This document shows positions 13,501 to 28,500 of a stretch of DNA of 64,000 nt, one piece after another (position 1 is the first letter of the stretch; each line of letters opens with the position of its first letter). Source of the stretch: Paracentrotus lividus (taxonomy: Eukaryota; Echinodermata; Echinoidea; Camarodonta; Echinidae). The position numbers and the translations under genes are program-made. The DNA lies in assembly GCA_940671915.1 (NCBI GenBank), contig CALNVZ010003426.1, positions 14,760,642 through 14,824,641 of the forward strand, given 5' to 3'. Under the pieces are notes generated by a model. That model did not search any database, was not told the origin of the DNA, and saw only the letters and a list, made by a program, of their open reading frames with translations.

Positions 13501-16500
13501 ACCTTCAACGAACATGAAGAAGTTATTAACATTCATCAAACAGTTAGATAAAAAGCTTATCGTAGCTTATTTGATCCCTCTTCTTGTATCAATGAAGGTC
13601 AATATTTCAGATACGAATGTTGCTGAGGTTGGTGAGCAGGTCAGAGTGGTGACGATTAACACTCCTGACATTACATCTGATGACATAGCTTCGGTTGCAC
13701 AAGTAACAGCACGACTCGAGGAGGTTGACCAAGGAAACGACAGTACAAAGGTATCAAGCTTATTTTTTCATCAACAAAACACAGTTTAAAATTGCTTGCT
13801 AAAAATGCTTGGATTGAAATGTATCAAAATTGTTTCATCATATAAAACTGCAATAAACAATAGTAAAAACTGTAAAGGGTGACATGCGATTTTTCCCCCG
13901 GAGCAAGGCAATGCCGAACACTTGCTATTTTGGGCGAAACGTAGAAGGCTTCAGCACGTAATTGAAAACGAATCTTGCAGAAACTGATAAAGGTTCATAT
14001 TCATACATTACGTTCAAACTCTACAAGATACACTGTATCTGCTCGTAAGACATGTCGCCGCTTTTGATTTACAAATTGAAAATGTTTTCTATGCATATTT
14101 AAAATCCTGTTATTGTGGTACCGTTTAATTTTAGAATTAATTATTTTCTTACAGTGGCGGACACAGCCTGACGTCACACAATAAAAGTATCGGGCCCATG
14201 GAAGGGATGTTGACATTAATACTGAGTCCTATCCTATCCTTCCTAACCTATCCTAATATTATAACCTATGCTGTCCTACACAAAGGCCCTATTATACTGG
14301 CAGTGTGTCCGGTTCCTGCTATATAAAGTCTACAGACCAATGTTTGAAGAAAGACAGTTACTTATTATTAATTACACTTTTGTTAATGAAATATGAAGAA
14401 TTGTCATTATGAAGCACCTTTGAAATTGTGTATACAAATATATGATAATAATTTAAAACAATTTGATTATGTCAATAAGCCAAATGCCGGTTACATGGCT
14501 TAAAAATTGCATATTTCTATTCATTTTCCCCTTTTTTCAAATCTCAGAATACTCCTATGAATATTCATGACCAACAGAAACATTGTATTTTGGTCAAAAT
14601 GAAAGCAAAAAGTTGTCTTATAGACGTTTTAAAGACGTCTTAAAGATTCGTATTTTGGTCAAAAAATGACAAGAAAAGTGGTTCTTATAGACGTCGTAAA
14701 GACATCAAAAAGTTGTCTTATAGACGTTTTAAAGACGTCTTAAAGATGTCCGTATTTTGGTCAAAAAATGACAAGAAAAGTGGTCTTATAAACGTCGTAA
14801 AGCGTCTTAAAGATATCGTATTGGGTAAAAAATAGACAAAAAAGTTGTCTTATAGACGTTTTAAAGACGTCTTAGATGTCGTATTTTGGTCAAAAACTGA
14901 CAAGAAAAGTGTCTTATAGACGTCGTAAAGAACATCAAAAAGTTGTCTATAGACGTTTTAAAGACGTCTTAAAGATGTCGTATTTTTGGTAAAAAATGAC
15001 AAGGAAGTGATTCTTATAAACGTCGTAAGACTCTTAAAGATATCATATTTGGGTAAAAAATAGACAAAAAAATTGTTCTTATAGACGTTTTTAAAGACGT
15101 CTTAAAGATGTCGTATTTTTGTCAAAAAATGACAAGAAAAGTGGTCTTATAGACGTTGAAAGACATCAAAAAGTTGTCTTATAGACGTTTTAAAAGACGT
15201 CTTAAAGATGTCGTATTTTGGTCAAAAAAATGACAAGAAAAGTGTCTTATAGACGTCGTAAAGACATCATAAAGACGTCATATTACTGTCATAATTTTTT
15301 GTCCAAAAATAGAAATTAACGTCTTTGAAAGTCATTACCAAGAAGACATAATGAATCGCATAGAAACATGTAAAGTATTTAAATATCAGATTCTATTAAT
15401 CGTTTGGAAGACGTCGTTAAGACATCATAAAGATGTCGTGTTACGACGGTATGACGAGTTGACCAGTTTTGACCAGTTTAAGACGTCTTTAAGACGTCAG
15501 TCTGCTATCAGGGATGGTTAGTACAGATAATTGTCATTTTTGCAAGGACAAGTCAGTTAAGCCATGTCCAGCACAATCGATTGATATCCAAAGAAAAATA
15601 TGACATTTTTTATTGCAATTTGGAAAAAGGAATTGATAAAATATTGACGATGTGCAAGAATTTTAAATTGCCATCATTCTTTTTAGGGCATTTTTATTTA
15701 CAACTTTCTAATGCACTACATTTAATTAAATTAATAAGATGAATTTTTAGTCACTTTTGAAGTAAACATTGAAATTCAGAAGAATATTCAGACTGTAAAT
15801 ACCTTTTGGAAAGTACACTTTCAGTATTTATCTTATTCTAAAGAACAAATTAACAAGTAAATTCGTTTGTGCTTTTATTAAAATGAGATNNNNNNNNNNN
15901 NNNNNNNNNNNNNNAGCCCCGTTATCCATTTAGATTATCTCTTTCTGGACGCGTTTATCCACTGTTACACAATCCGTCCCATAAAAGTGTTGGAATGTTT
16001 TTTTTTTTTGCCGCCATAAGCGGCATGATTGATGCTCCAGCCTTTAATTCTTAATATGTTACTTTGTCCTTGCTTTTACTTTTCGGGCCTGGCTACATCT
16101 TTGAACATTTCTCCAACCCTTTCACGGATATTTTTCCCAAATCAAAGGTTTTGTCAACCCCCATGATGCCCATTTTTGTCATTTTTTCTCATTTAGGGGG
16201 CCCTTTTGTTTTACCCGGCCGATCCAGGCCCCCTTTAGTTCCTACGCCCAGGAAACCGGCGTCTGAGTTGTTACTGTTGTATATTGGTTTTAAGTTTAAA
16301 TCTAGAATTTATGGGGAAAGGGCTAGGTTTTTGTCTAGGGGAGGGGGTTGAAATAAAAAAGTGATGTTTGGTGAAAATTGCTGAATATTTTATTCCACCT
16401 TTGATGCTAAAATCAAAAGAAATTAAAAAACAACCTTTAACCCTAATTATTATAATTTCCCTAATTTTCTTTTCTAGCCTTGATGACAAGATTGTAAAAA

Positions 16501-19500
16501 TAATATTGATGAGAAATTTATTGTATTCATGTTTGCGCTGATATCTTACAATTCTATTTAGGGAAGATAAAATTTCCATTGTATAAAATGGACAAATCGA
16601 TATTGAAACCCCCTTCAAATAAATTTTAGAACCCCTTCCCCCAGCAAACGAGTCGAGCCATGTAACCAATATAACTACATTTAAACTTTAAGAACAGTAA
16701 CTAACTGATCCCTCAAACGTGTTTCCTCTGGGGTGGATTGAAGCGCCTTTTGGGGTCGCGGAAACAAAACAAAAAAGCCCGCCAAAATAAGAAAGAATTG
16801 ACGAAAATGGGCCACTTCTGGGAGGTTGCAAAGTTGTTGGAATTAAATCCCAGGAAGGATTGAGGGAACGTTTCAAAGATATTTAAGCCAGGAATCCCGG
16901 AAAGTGAAAGCATGTTGACCTAACACTATTCAGAGAAGGATTAAGAGCCGAAAACAACATAACATCTTTGGAGCCAGAAAAAAATATTCCACCGTTTATG
17001 CGAACAGTTTGTATTTAGCATTGAGGAGTGATATTCCACTATCCTTTTTCTTTTACCGAAAAATTCTTAGATCATTAGAGCACTACAGAGAAAATTTGGT
17101 CTACTTCCTCGATTCCAGAGCGCTTGATTCTTATCACACCTGTGCGCTGGTTCATCCCGTCCCCCTTTTCGAATCCTTTTAAGCCACAACCAGAGGTGTC
17201 TGAACGCTGTCTCAACTTTTCCTCAGCAGCAACTTGTATGATGGTATGGAACTCTTCGTGGTCATGGCGGACATGGACATGCTATGTGGAGCCACTGTTT
17301 GTTGCATCTTCGTTTCCTGAAAGCATCGAAACAGGGTCCAGTCCCCACTGCTTACGAACCATGGGTTTACGGACACAGTAGAGCAGCGAAGTGAAGAGTC
17401 CTGGAAGAGTTCAGAACAATGAGAGATGCGGCTCAAACACCTATTATGTGAAGAAAAAAGAGAAATTACACACAAAATCGGAACATACAAATTTCACTAC
17501 GTTTCGATGGAAATACCAGTTTAATAGTTGTCATGTCGTCGATATTGCGCTATGACCAAATAAATTAAATATAGGCCTACAATAGATATAAATACATGAT
17601 TGTGTCATCTCCGAAAGGTGATAAATTTAGGTGGTTTGATCACCTCCGAAATAGGACACAAATTTGCATTTCTTTGTTCTCCTCCAAAAGAAGATACAAT
17701 TTAGGTATTTTGATTCCACTCCGGAAGTAAATAAAATGTATGTATTTTCAACTCGAAAGTTGATAAAGTTAGGTACTTTTGGTCGACCCCAAAAGTAGGA
17801 TAAAAATAATAAACAATTTGTCATACCGAGAGTAGATTTACAAAAAATAGGTACTTGCTCCCATGGAATCAGGGAATTCATTACTGAAAGACCACGGTTG
17901 AGGCATTTTTGTTTAATTATTATTGATTATACAAAAGGCATTCTGAAGTTATGCCTTATTAAATATAAATCAAGTTCAAATCAATTCAAGTTGACTTATA
18001 TCACCATAAATTAATTCTCAACTGATTTTTTTGAATTAATGTTGTCTCATTACAACATTGTTTTATTCCAATTTTCTGCATTAATCCTTGCCGGTTATGA
18101 CATAAGAAAAAAAAAAAACTTTTCTGTTCATTGTCAGAACACATATAGTCATTGTCATTTACCCATTTTGGATAGCTGTAAGCGTATTTTTTTAGTGGAA
18201 CAAATTTAAGATTCAAGATAGTGATGTATGGCTACTGCACCTGATAGAATGGTTTGATCATCAGTAAGTACCGACTTGACCATGTAAGACCAAAGCAGTA
18301 GCAGAATACAACTGCATTCTGGAACTCGTTCGATCTCTCTCGACGTTCGAACCTTCGCGCTCCTCTCGGACTCGACCAGTATGTTGGAAGGACTTCACCA
18401 GTGACGGACGACGAGGGTAAAGATGACGCGTTGAAGATGGAGGATGATTGCCATGGGGATAAGAAGACCACCCACTTAGACCAGATGTGGAGAAAGCATC
18501 TAGAGATTTAGGAAAGTCATTATATCGAAGTGAAGATTGATGTAAAGAGTGGAACACACGTAAAGGTGATTCAAAGTAATTTAGATTTTAAAAATACTTA
18601 CAAATTGAGAGCATGAAAATATTCTATTTATATTTGAGGAATAAAAGAAAGGTTCGCGTGAAACCTTAACGATCCAAATCGCAGAAGGTTCATCATGAAG
18701 GTAAAATTTTTAAGTAGGCTTACATTCGAACAGAAATATGATTGACATCGTATTATGTTCTTTTGTCCCGTTTATACGCAGGCATTTGGTTAGGTTAGCG
18801 AGGACATAATTATTGAATCAATGTGATCCATGTGAGCGTCAAGTATTCCGGCAATAGAATCTATAAAAATCTTGAAATTTTCTAATATTTTGAAGAAATT
18901 TAATTCAAAATGTTGACACAACTTTCTGTTTGAAACAACAATGTTGACGGATGACTTACATGTCTTCGCTGCACGTATTTTTCCTCTGGCTACGGACTGC
19001 AGTCATAATGACAATAGTGCAGGCATGATACCTGTGTGAAAAAAGTTACGAAAAACATGTATTTATGTGATACCTTTTATCATTTTCAATATTCACAAAA
19101 CTTACATTCTATTTTAAAAGCCAAAGTAGAACATTAAATCTAGCTTATTTAGAAGGAAAATACGGTTCTTATGATTCCTGTTCGCAATTAACTTTGATTG
19201 TTGCTACAAAGGAATAGATTCACTTGTCCCATTCGTTTAGAATTTAATAAATTTAATTAATTAATATAATTTAATTTTTTTTTTGTTAGTTTGTTAATAT
19301 TTTTTTTTTTTTTGTTTGTTTGTTGTTGTTTTTTGTTTTTTTGCATTTCACACTGCTTTAATGTTTTTATGGACTTATTTACTTGTTTATTATTTTTTTA
19401 TTTATTTACATTTTTCACAGAATTTATATCATTTTATTACCATAACCTATTTCCAGATACTTAAGAACTCACAAAACAAAATGAATTCTCTCCCATTTCA

Positions 19501-20235
19501 ACATACTTTATTTGTATTTACATGTACAAACAATTATATATGTGACCGCATCACACCGAAATCAGACACAAGTTGCCGAGCAAATTCAGCACAGTGTTGA
19601 GGGAAATCGGCAAAATAATCCAAATTGTCTTATTTGGGGGGGGGGGGGAATATCTTTTTGATTTTCGTAATTGTCAATTTTCTTGTATGCTCTTGCCAAA
19701 AATTGAGTAGAAATGATTAGGGAAAGCTTTGATTAGGGGAAATGGATTGTTTTGTGGCAATCTTTTGACTCTTTTCGTGGCGACTTTTGTGTCTGATTTC
19801 GATATGATGAGTCACATATTTGTTTTATCATGCTTGTTATTTCAAAATAAATAATGCTAAATTATATGATGGATACAGTGAGAAAGCATTGTGTTTGGCG
19901 TTACCCCATGCAACAGCACCAAATTTGAGCATGAATTTTGGGATGTAGGCATCAAATATCTTGACGATGATAAGATAGGTATTGTATCCTTCCACACCCA
20001 TCACGAGATGGAGGATAAGATGAAGTAGTGGATGAGAGCAGTGATGAGAAGCTACATGACACTGACGAGTCTTCACACGGGTCTCTGGCCGTATCCAATG
20101 ACATCATTACAATGAAGGATATGTAGAGACTGAGTAAGGTCAGCAGAGACACACGAAGATCTGGTTGGTCTGTTTTTCTCTCAGGAACTCTTAAAAGAAA
20201 AGAAAAAAAAACAATATTATGTATATGATATATAT

Positions 20236-20292
<57 letters not shown>

Positions 20293-22522
20293 ATAAACAC
20301 AACACAAAAGAAAAGTTCCCCCTATTTCAGATATCAATATTTTTTGAACCAGGAGGAATTTAAAAAATCTAATTATAATTATATATCCATGTAGGAATTT
20401 AATTAGCCACCAATGGGAGCGAATTTTAGGAAAAATCATCAAGTCATGCTTCAGTGAGTAATGGTGAATGCAAAATGTCATTTTTTGAAGTTCCCATGCT
20501 TAAAATGGCAACTTGATTCAATGATAACGGACCCATTTTCAGATTTTTAAATAGTTTACTCGTCAGAATGTATTCCAAACGTGCTTCCCAATATACGGAC
20601 AAGAAATTTGCGTCAAATTTCACGGTTGAGTGAGCATGCAGCAAAAATTGCCCCAAAACTGCCATTTTGACTTCTTTGCCATGGTATAATCATCAAATAT
20701 GATGGAATTCCTGTTTTGGAAGGGTATACAACCAATATCCATTCATTCACGGTTGAATGAACCCATCAAACAACCAAAAATAGGCCATTTTAGAATTACG
20801 AAAATGCATTCTCAGTAATTGTATGCACTAGAAAGCACCTCATAACATTTTTGGGGTTGTATTATGTTCTTTGGAACATGCCAATGATCCTATGGCATTT
20901 ATTTACAAATTCAGCTTCAGTGAGCACTGAGACTGGAAAAGCCCTTTTCTAACATATGGACTAACATCAAATTCTACTTTGATTTCAATATAACAATTCT
21001 ATTTGGGGAGTACTTTTGATTCTATTTTCACAAAAATCAAGATATGTTCACGCCTCAGTGGGCACAAGATACAAGAAAATCATGAAAATGAGAAAAAATT
21101 TTGAGGGGCTTCGTCATGGTTCAGTGACTTTTCGAATACGTAATGAATCAAGATCATGTTAGCTAGAGGTCAGTTGAAGCTGTGTGCCAAGTTTCGTGAC
21201 ATTACTCACAGTAGAATTAACAATAATCATCAATGAAATTGCCGAATTTCACATTTTGTCAGGTATTGATTTCCTCCTCCATTGACTTTATGTACAGAGG
21301 TTTAACAAAAGTTTAACAAAAGTGAAATTGGCATATTTCAATTCGTAGTATTTGTCCATTTGACTGTGAATTTTTTTGAAACTTTGCACATAGCTTCAAC
21401 TGGTCTCTACACTAACGAATCTTTATTCAAATTACGTATTCGAATAGTCACTTAACCATCACGAACCCTAAATTTCTTCTCATTTCATGATTTTCTTGTA
21501 TCTTGTGTCACTGAGGCGTGAAACATCGGGATTTTTATGAAAATAAAATCAAAGGTATCCCCCGAAAAGAATTGTTACATTCAATTAAAGTAAGAATTCG
21601 AATTCTATGTCCATACGTGAGAAAAGGGATTTTCAGTTTCACGTGCTCACTGAAGCATGAATTTGTAAATAAATGCCATAGGATCATTGAGACGTGCCCA
21701 AAGAATATAAATACAACCCAAAAAATGTTATTGAGATGCTTTTTAGTGCATAAATTTACTGCAATGCATTTTCTTAATTCTAAAATAATCTATTTTTTGG
21801 TTGTTTTGGTGGGTTCATTCAACCGTGAATGAATGGATAATGGCTGCATACATTTCCACAACAGCGAATTCCAATTTCATATTTTGAATCCGATATACCA
21901 TGGCCAAAGAAGAAAATGGCAGTTTTGGGCAATTTTTGCTGCCATGCTCACTCACCGTGAATTTTGACGCAAATTTCTTGTCCGTATATTGGGAAGCACG
22001 TTTTGCATACATTCTACGTGTAAAATGTTTAAAAATCTAAGAATGGGTCCCGTTGTCATTGAATCAAAGTTGCTATTTTAGGCTTGCGAACTTCAAAAAC
22101 TGACATTTTTGCATTCAACCATTACTCACTGAAGCATGACTTGATGATTTTCCTAAAAATTCATTCCCGTTGTAGTTAATTAAATTCCCTACATGACATA
22201 TATATAGATTTTTTAAATTCCTCCTGGTTGAAAAAATTATTGACATTCTGAAAATAGGGGAACTTTCTTTGTGTTGTGTTTATATATATATAAATATATA
22301 TATATATATACCTATTTTTCGTCCTTAAGGCGAATTTCTTTGTTTCCTCCTTTTATATCGCCCCACCGAACCCTATCCCTAACCCTATTGAATTGGCGTT
22401 AAGGGAATTTTTCGCCTATAGAAAGTCGCTAATGGGAATCGTGACTGAATAGAGCCAATTCTTCTCAGTTCCCCTTTAAGGCCCGTTTAGTAAGAGATAT
22501 ATATATATATATTATATTATAT

Positions 22523-22568
<46 letters not shown>

Positions 22569-25500
22569 AATATATATAATATAAATATATATATATATAA
22601 TATATTATATATATATATATATAAATATTTTATTGGATATTTACAGTGTTGGATCATGACTATTTAGCTGAAATCGGAATTTCAGAGTTTCGTATAGTCC
22701 AAACTATCTTTTTTACGTCACGTATGTCCCATCTATTAGTGGCTGGGATGGGGATGGGGTGGGGGAACAAGCTTAATCACCGGGTCAGTCATCCATTAAG
22801 ATTTTTTCCCCTTTGGCGAAGGCGGGGGGGGGCGCCTGTTTCAGAGCATAAATATACGATAACACGAATAAATATAGAGGAATTTTGACAATCTACGATA
22901 TTTTTGGGGTTTCGAGAAAGAACGTTTCAATGTGGAATTTTGCAGATTAATGAAATATATAGAGGGGAAAAGTTATATTTCAGTATTTAGACAATAGTGT
23001 AAACTTAGAGTGAAGAATCTTACTGTTTTGATAAGTGCCCAACGTGACAAGAAGGCTAAGAATGGAAATGCTACATCCTATGTAGGTTAAAATCTGTATG
23101 CTTCATCAGATTCTTGCTCTTCTCTGTGAACATCCTAAATATTAAAATGATTTATATTTTAACTTTCATGAGTTGTTCTAGCAGATGGAGTTAAATCTAT
23201 TCACACAGAAATGTGCTTGATAGATTTAGATAAGATTAAATTATATTAGCGCAGTCACTATATTAATATACTCTACTGCGCTTTCTTACTCCTAATGCTT
23301 ATGATACATGAGCAACAATCAATCGCAATCTACTTAAATGCTTCCCTACACAGAGGTGTCTTTAATAAATGATTTAAAGACAGGAACAGACTGGGCCATT
23401 CTAATTGTAATTGGAAGTTGATTCCACCAGTTTAGGAGCTGCATAGCTGAATGCACAGTTCCAAGAGTTGCCTTTGTTCTTCGAGTCAGGTATTTCAAAA
23501 GGGAATCTATCCTTAGAACTTCGCAGGTTATGTGAAGTTGATTGTACTCTTAACGAAAGCAATTCTGAAAGATAACTAGGTTCCTGTTTGAAGATAAGTG
23601 CTACCTAGAATATACCATCTGAAGAAGCACCAGGGCACAGGCACACGTTTACAACATATTTCACAAGAAATTGGCCATGCTATTGTACACCAGTCTTCTA
23701 GGCACCTTGATATCTCAATTATGAGTTACGCGAGACTCAAATCCACTTTTATTACTATAATTACCTACAGTCACTTTAAATCTTATTCCTAAAATCACAT
23801 TCAATTTAAATGATTAATTGACTTTGTTAGTATATTTCACTGTTTTACACTTTAAATGTGTTATCTAATTGTAAGTAGGGAAATCAAATTCAACTCATAT
23901 AGACCAAACTGCCGATTAATTTTTTAGTACCATTAAGACAGCAAAGCTGGTAAGATGATTGCAACTCCACACACAATTGTTTAGCAGGTACGTCAGAGGA
24001 AGGAGATGAATCACAGCTAGTACTGTCACGTTATCTTAACCCGATACTGGCCATTCTGAGAGGAGATAGCATCCCTTTTTCGACCACATCACCGTTTCCC
24101 TCACGATACTCATATCCAGATGAACATATTTGATTCGTATGGTCGGACTGTAGGTAAGAAAAGACAAGTGGTAAAGAACATTCTTCCTCTATCCCTATTG
24201 TCCCATGATATCAGCGCCTGAAATTTTATGCTTACATTATTTTGTTTAAGGTGATACTATGTATCACAATCATTTTGACTTCCTTTGTTTTACGTAGAGC
24301 CACTACTACAAATTTAAACCGCCGAACTGAAAATTCCGTCTTTTGATGCATTTTAACTCGTTCGGTTTTACACAACCTCCTTCGGCCCAAAGTTTTCATT
24401 CGTTAACAATGTTAAGTTCCCGTATACCAACTCGAAATGGGGTTCTGGAAGATAACCCATACTGCACGAGTGAAGACCGCTAAATCGTACATAATATGAT
24501 AATATCACCGTTTTGATCATCAGTGAGGGATTATTTGTATATTGGATCAGGTACACAAAGTTTCGTCGGCTTAACAATACTTATTCGACCAAACCCATGC
24601 ATCGACCGTACATCGTATCGTAAATTCGTACCTCAGCTGAGTGAAAGTGAAGTTGATGTATTCTGTCAAATGTTCTACTTTTTCTTTTTCTGTGCCAATA
24701 CTCAAGGATATCACATGAGTATTGACAGATCTGTTGGTTCCATAACTCGAATGATTCTGCAACGATTTTGATATGTAGAGGGCTGGGGAAAGAATGTTGC
24801 AGGTAACACGGTATTGTAGAGTTGTTAGACGAAGCAATCGAAGACACAGCAGACGCAACTGACGGCGCGTAATGTCAACACGCGAGATGCATATGCGGAC
24901 CTTGTAGCTTCAGCATCATTGTTTTCGGACGGTTGGATGTAGGTTTGGAACTGTCAGATCTGAACTGTCCCCTGCTACGGTGACAACAAGTCCATTTGAA
25001 ATTTCATCAGGAGGTACACTTTGGACCTGAAACATTAATATAATAATAATAAATAATAATTTGATTTGTAATTGCGCACGTATCCACTCTGTAGATTCTC
25101 AAGGCGCATCATAATGTTATTAAGCGGCTTAGCTAGGCTACCCGAAGGGCGCTCAAACAGCGTTCAAGGTAATTTCTTTTCTACCGGTATCCAATTCACC
25201 TCACTAGCGTGTTTTCGATGGAAGATCGGAGACCTTATCTAAAATGTTAGCATATGAAGGGCTTTATTTTACAATAACCCAAACCCCAAACCCCTGCATA
25301 CTGATAGTACAGGAAAAAGAGGGTTGTAAACTGGTATTCATAGAAACGGCTGGCAAGCGTTTAAATTTGAGATCACGTGTACACAATCGAGGGGTTTTCC
25401 CTAGTTTCAAGTGTGTAGCTCCCCGTTCTCATACAACGCTATTTTGGGGGCAATGGCCGTTCTCCACGAATGCAAAACGTAAGTTCTCAGCGGAGAAACG

Positions 25501-28500
25501 CTAGGTCAGTTATCAGCCAAGCAGAGAAGCGCTTCAATGGGAATGTATACAGGCGCGGTTTTAGAGGGGCCGACAGGCATTTCCCCCTTTGTTAAAACAT
25601 GAAGAAGCATATTTGATTTGACTAATCATAAATGCTGGGCGTAGTTATTTCTTTTCATATCAGCAATGTTTTAGGTCAGTTGTCATGCACATAGACGCAT
25701 ATGAACGTTAAAAATCTTAGTGCTATCTCACTTCGCGGAGACGTTCTCCGCGACAGAATAAAATTCAGTCTCCGCGATAGATAAAAAGTATTAGAGACGT
25801 CTTGGAGAGTCTCCGCGATTAATTCATGAAAAAAGGTCTGAAGTAGTCCCAAATCCGTCTCCGAAAATCAGGAGAACGTCTCCGAGACGTCTCCGAGACG
25901 TCTCCGCGACAATTTATATATAAGAATAAATCTGAAGAGTCCCAAATCCGTCTCCGATATTAAGGAAGACGTCACCCGAGACGTCTCCGAGACGTCTCGA
26001 GACGGATTTTGGGACTACTTCAGATATTTTTTTTTTCATCAATAGTCGCGGAGACGTCTCCTTAATATCGGAGACGGATTGGACTACTTCAGATTTATTC
26101 TTATATATAAATTGCCGCGGAGACGTCTCAGAGACGTCTCCTGATTTCAGAGAGACGGATTTGGAACTACTACAGACTTTTTCATAAACTGTCGCGGAGA
26201 CGTCTCCGATCGTCTCCAAAATTTGGAGACGGTATTTTAAAAATAAATTGTCGGGACGTCTCGCGACAATTATTTTTTAAAAATCCGTCTCCAAAATTCA
26301 GGAGACGCGTCCTGAGACGTTTCTAATTACTTTTTATCCCCGCGGAGACGATTTTTCTATTCTGTCCCGGAGACTCCGCGAAGTGAGATAGCCACCCTTA
26401 GTATGAAAAAAAAACTATGTATGCCCGGTATGTAGCCTGAGGATTGAATCTCTATTGCAACAAATAGACGTTGAAAATCAGCCACTTTCGTCATTGAAAT
26501 CCTTTATGCAAGATGACAAAAGCGGGGTTTGAGCATTTGATGCCATTCCGCATACTACGTATTGTCTCTTATACATTGCGTCCCAAGAAAGAGTAAACCC
26601 AACTTTGAGAGCGTATTAAGATTTAATGTCTGATGTGTTTAATGAAAGGGATATTGTATTTATCAATTTTATTATCTATGACGAAGAGTAAGGGTGGTAT
26701 CTCACTTCGCGGAAACTACTTTTAAACTACTTTGAGACGGATTTGGCCCTACTTTGAGACGGTTTTGAAAGTACTTGGAGACGATTATGAAAAACTATTG
26801 CGGAGACATCTTCCTTAGTCCTTGCAGCGTTTCATGAGTCGCGGAAAGTACTTGACCAAAGTTTATGAAAATTGTCACGGAGACGTCTCCGCGACGGAAA
26901 AAAGTATCGGAGACGTCTCTAATGCTTTTTATTCCGTCGCGGAGACGAAGTGAGATACCACAGTATACCAAACTTGTACCTGTTCTATCATGGATGACTG
27001 AAAACTTGAATTTTTGATAACTTTGGTGAGAAACACCTTCTTTCAATTTTTGTCAAAACCCTGGCTTCTGATCTTTCATCTTTGTTTTAGGTCAGTCCTC
27101 TGGGTCTATTCATAAGGGACAAAAAATATTTTTAAAAAAGAACTAATCAATTGTAAGTTGCTTTTGCTCAAACTTGGTTTATATGCTATAGACAAATTTT
27201 TACGATTTTTTAAAGCCTAAGTGCTCATTGCAACACACTTTACTTTTGGTATAATTGAATATAGAGTGACTCTTTTATGATGAAATAAACGTCAAAGTCA
27301 CAAAAACTCTAACATTTTCAATATGACAGATGCTTTGAATTTTTTTTTCTGTGTCGCCACTGTATATAAAAGCCCTATATACTGATTGAATCTATCTTGC
27401 AACAATATACGTTACAATGTCTCACGAGCCAAAAAGTACATGTGCGGTTACCATTGGAAACTTTATTCAAAGTTTTTAAGATAGAAAACGAGGGTTTGCA
27501 GGTATTTTTGAAAATAGTTGCCCTTTTTATGCTAACGTTCTAGATAAGCTCCTCCGTTGTCCACGGAAACACCCCACTTGTGCCAAGTACGGCAAATTGT
27601 AGATTGACATCTTGCGAAGGATGCTAATGGAATGGACGGGATTCGAACCGCGTACCTTGTGATCGTCTGTCTGCTGACTTATCCACTCGACACTGGATAA
27701 CATCCCTGATAGCAGAGTGACGTCTTAAAGACGTCTAAAGACGTCACGTCAGACGTCTAAAGACGTCAGGAAAAGACATCTTTATGACGTAAATTTGCAC
27801 CCACGTTTGACGTCTTAAAGACATCGTATTTTACGTCATTATTACCTCTAAAACTGACATCTTTATGACGTAAAAAAACGCGTCTTTAAGACGTTAAACG
27901 CGGGTGCAAATTTACGTCATAAAATTTTTTTCTGACGTCTTTTAAGACGTCACTTTGTGCTATCAGGGATGTTGACATTAATACTGAGTCCATCCTATCC
28001 TATCCTAACCTATCCTAATATTATAACCTATGCTGTCCTACACAAAGGCCCTATTATACTGGCAGTGTGTCCGGTTCCTGCTATATAAAGTGCTACAGAC
28101 CAATGTTTGAAGAAAGACAGTTACTTATTATTAAATTACACTTTTTGTTAATGAAATATGAAGAATTGTCATTATGAAGCACCTTGAAATTGTGTATACA
28201 TAATTATGATAATAATTTAAAACAATTTGATTATGTCAATAAGCCAAATGCCGGTTACATGGCTTAAAAGCATTATTTCTATTCATTTTCCCCTTTTTTC
28301 AAATCTCAGAATACTCCTATGAATATTCATGACCAACAGAAACATTGTTATTTTGGTCAAAATGAAAGCAAAAAGTTTCTTATAGACGTTTTAAGACGTC
28401 TTAAAGATGTCGTATTTTGCGTCAAAAAATGACAAGAAAAGTGGTGCTTATAGACGTTCGATAAAGACATCAAAAAGTTGTCTTAATAGACGTTTTAAAG

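Larger units (their letters stand above)
17083..25026 (-). pseudogene. Mirror-image, indel-broken copy of seven aGPCR exons (GAIN-B to TM7)
   Basis: On the minus strand, in order: GAIN-B 24,632-25,026, GPS 23,931-24,147, TM1 about 23,022-23,134, TM2-4 19,905-20,189, TM4 about 18,960-19,032, TM5-6 18,241-18,500 and TM7 plus tail 17,083-17,440. Each matches the plus-strand exons at 32.9-40.9 kb but is frameshifted. In the TM5-6 exon I count about twelve single-base insertions or deletions in 260 bp; introns show the same pattern. An evolved pseudogene would show mostly substitutions, so this looks like an unpolished sequence copy of the same locus. Confidence 0.85.
15930..27970 (-). repeat. Left arm of a ~12-kb inverted duplication
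   Basis: This arm is the reverse complement of 29,999-41,965 along its whole length; paired positions sum to about 57,970. It includes exons, introns, (TA)n tracts, the 2-kb foldback, the split SINE and the Tc1-like element. Differences are mostly single-base indels. The outer end abuts the 25-N gap at 15,890-15,914. Confidence 0.92.

Noticed and set aside
14590..15513. CRISPR-like array
   Set aside because: The repeats are adjacent, degenerate and palindromic, with no unique spacers of constant length, and the genome is eukaryotic.
17083..25026. A third functional receptor gene on the minus strand
   Set aside because: Every exon is frameshifted and the differences from 32.9-40.9 kb are single-base indels, so it is a broken or artefactual copy.
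25914..26219. ORFs with repeated GDVSETSPR-type peptides (also 31,686-32,137)
   Set aside because: These are translations of the GAGACGTCTCC palindrome array inside a non-autonomous element, open on both strands by repetition.
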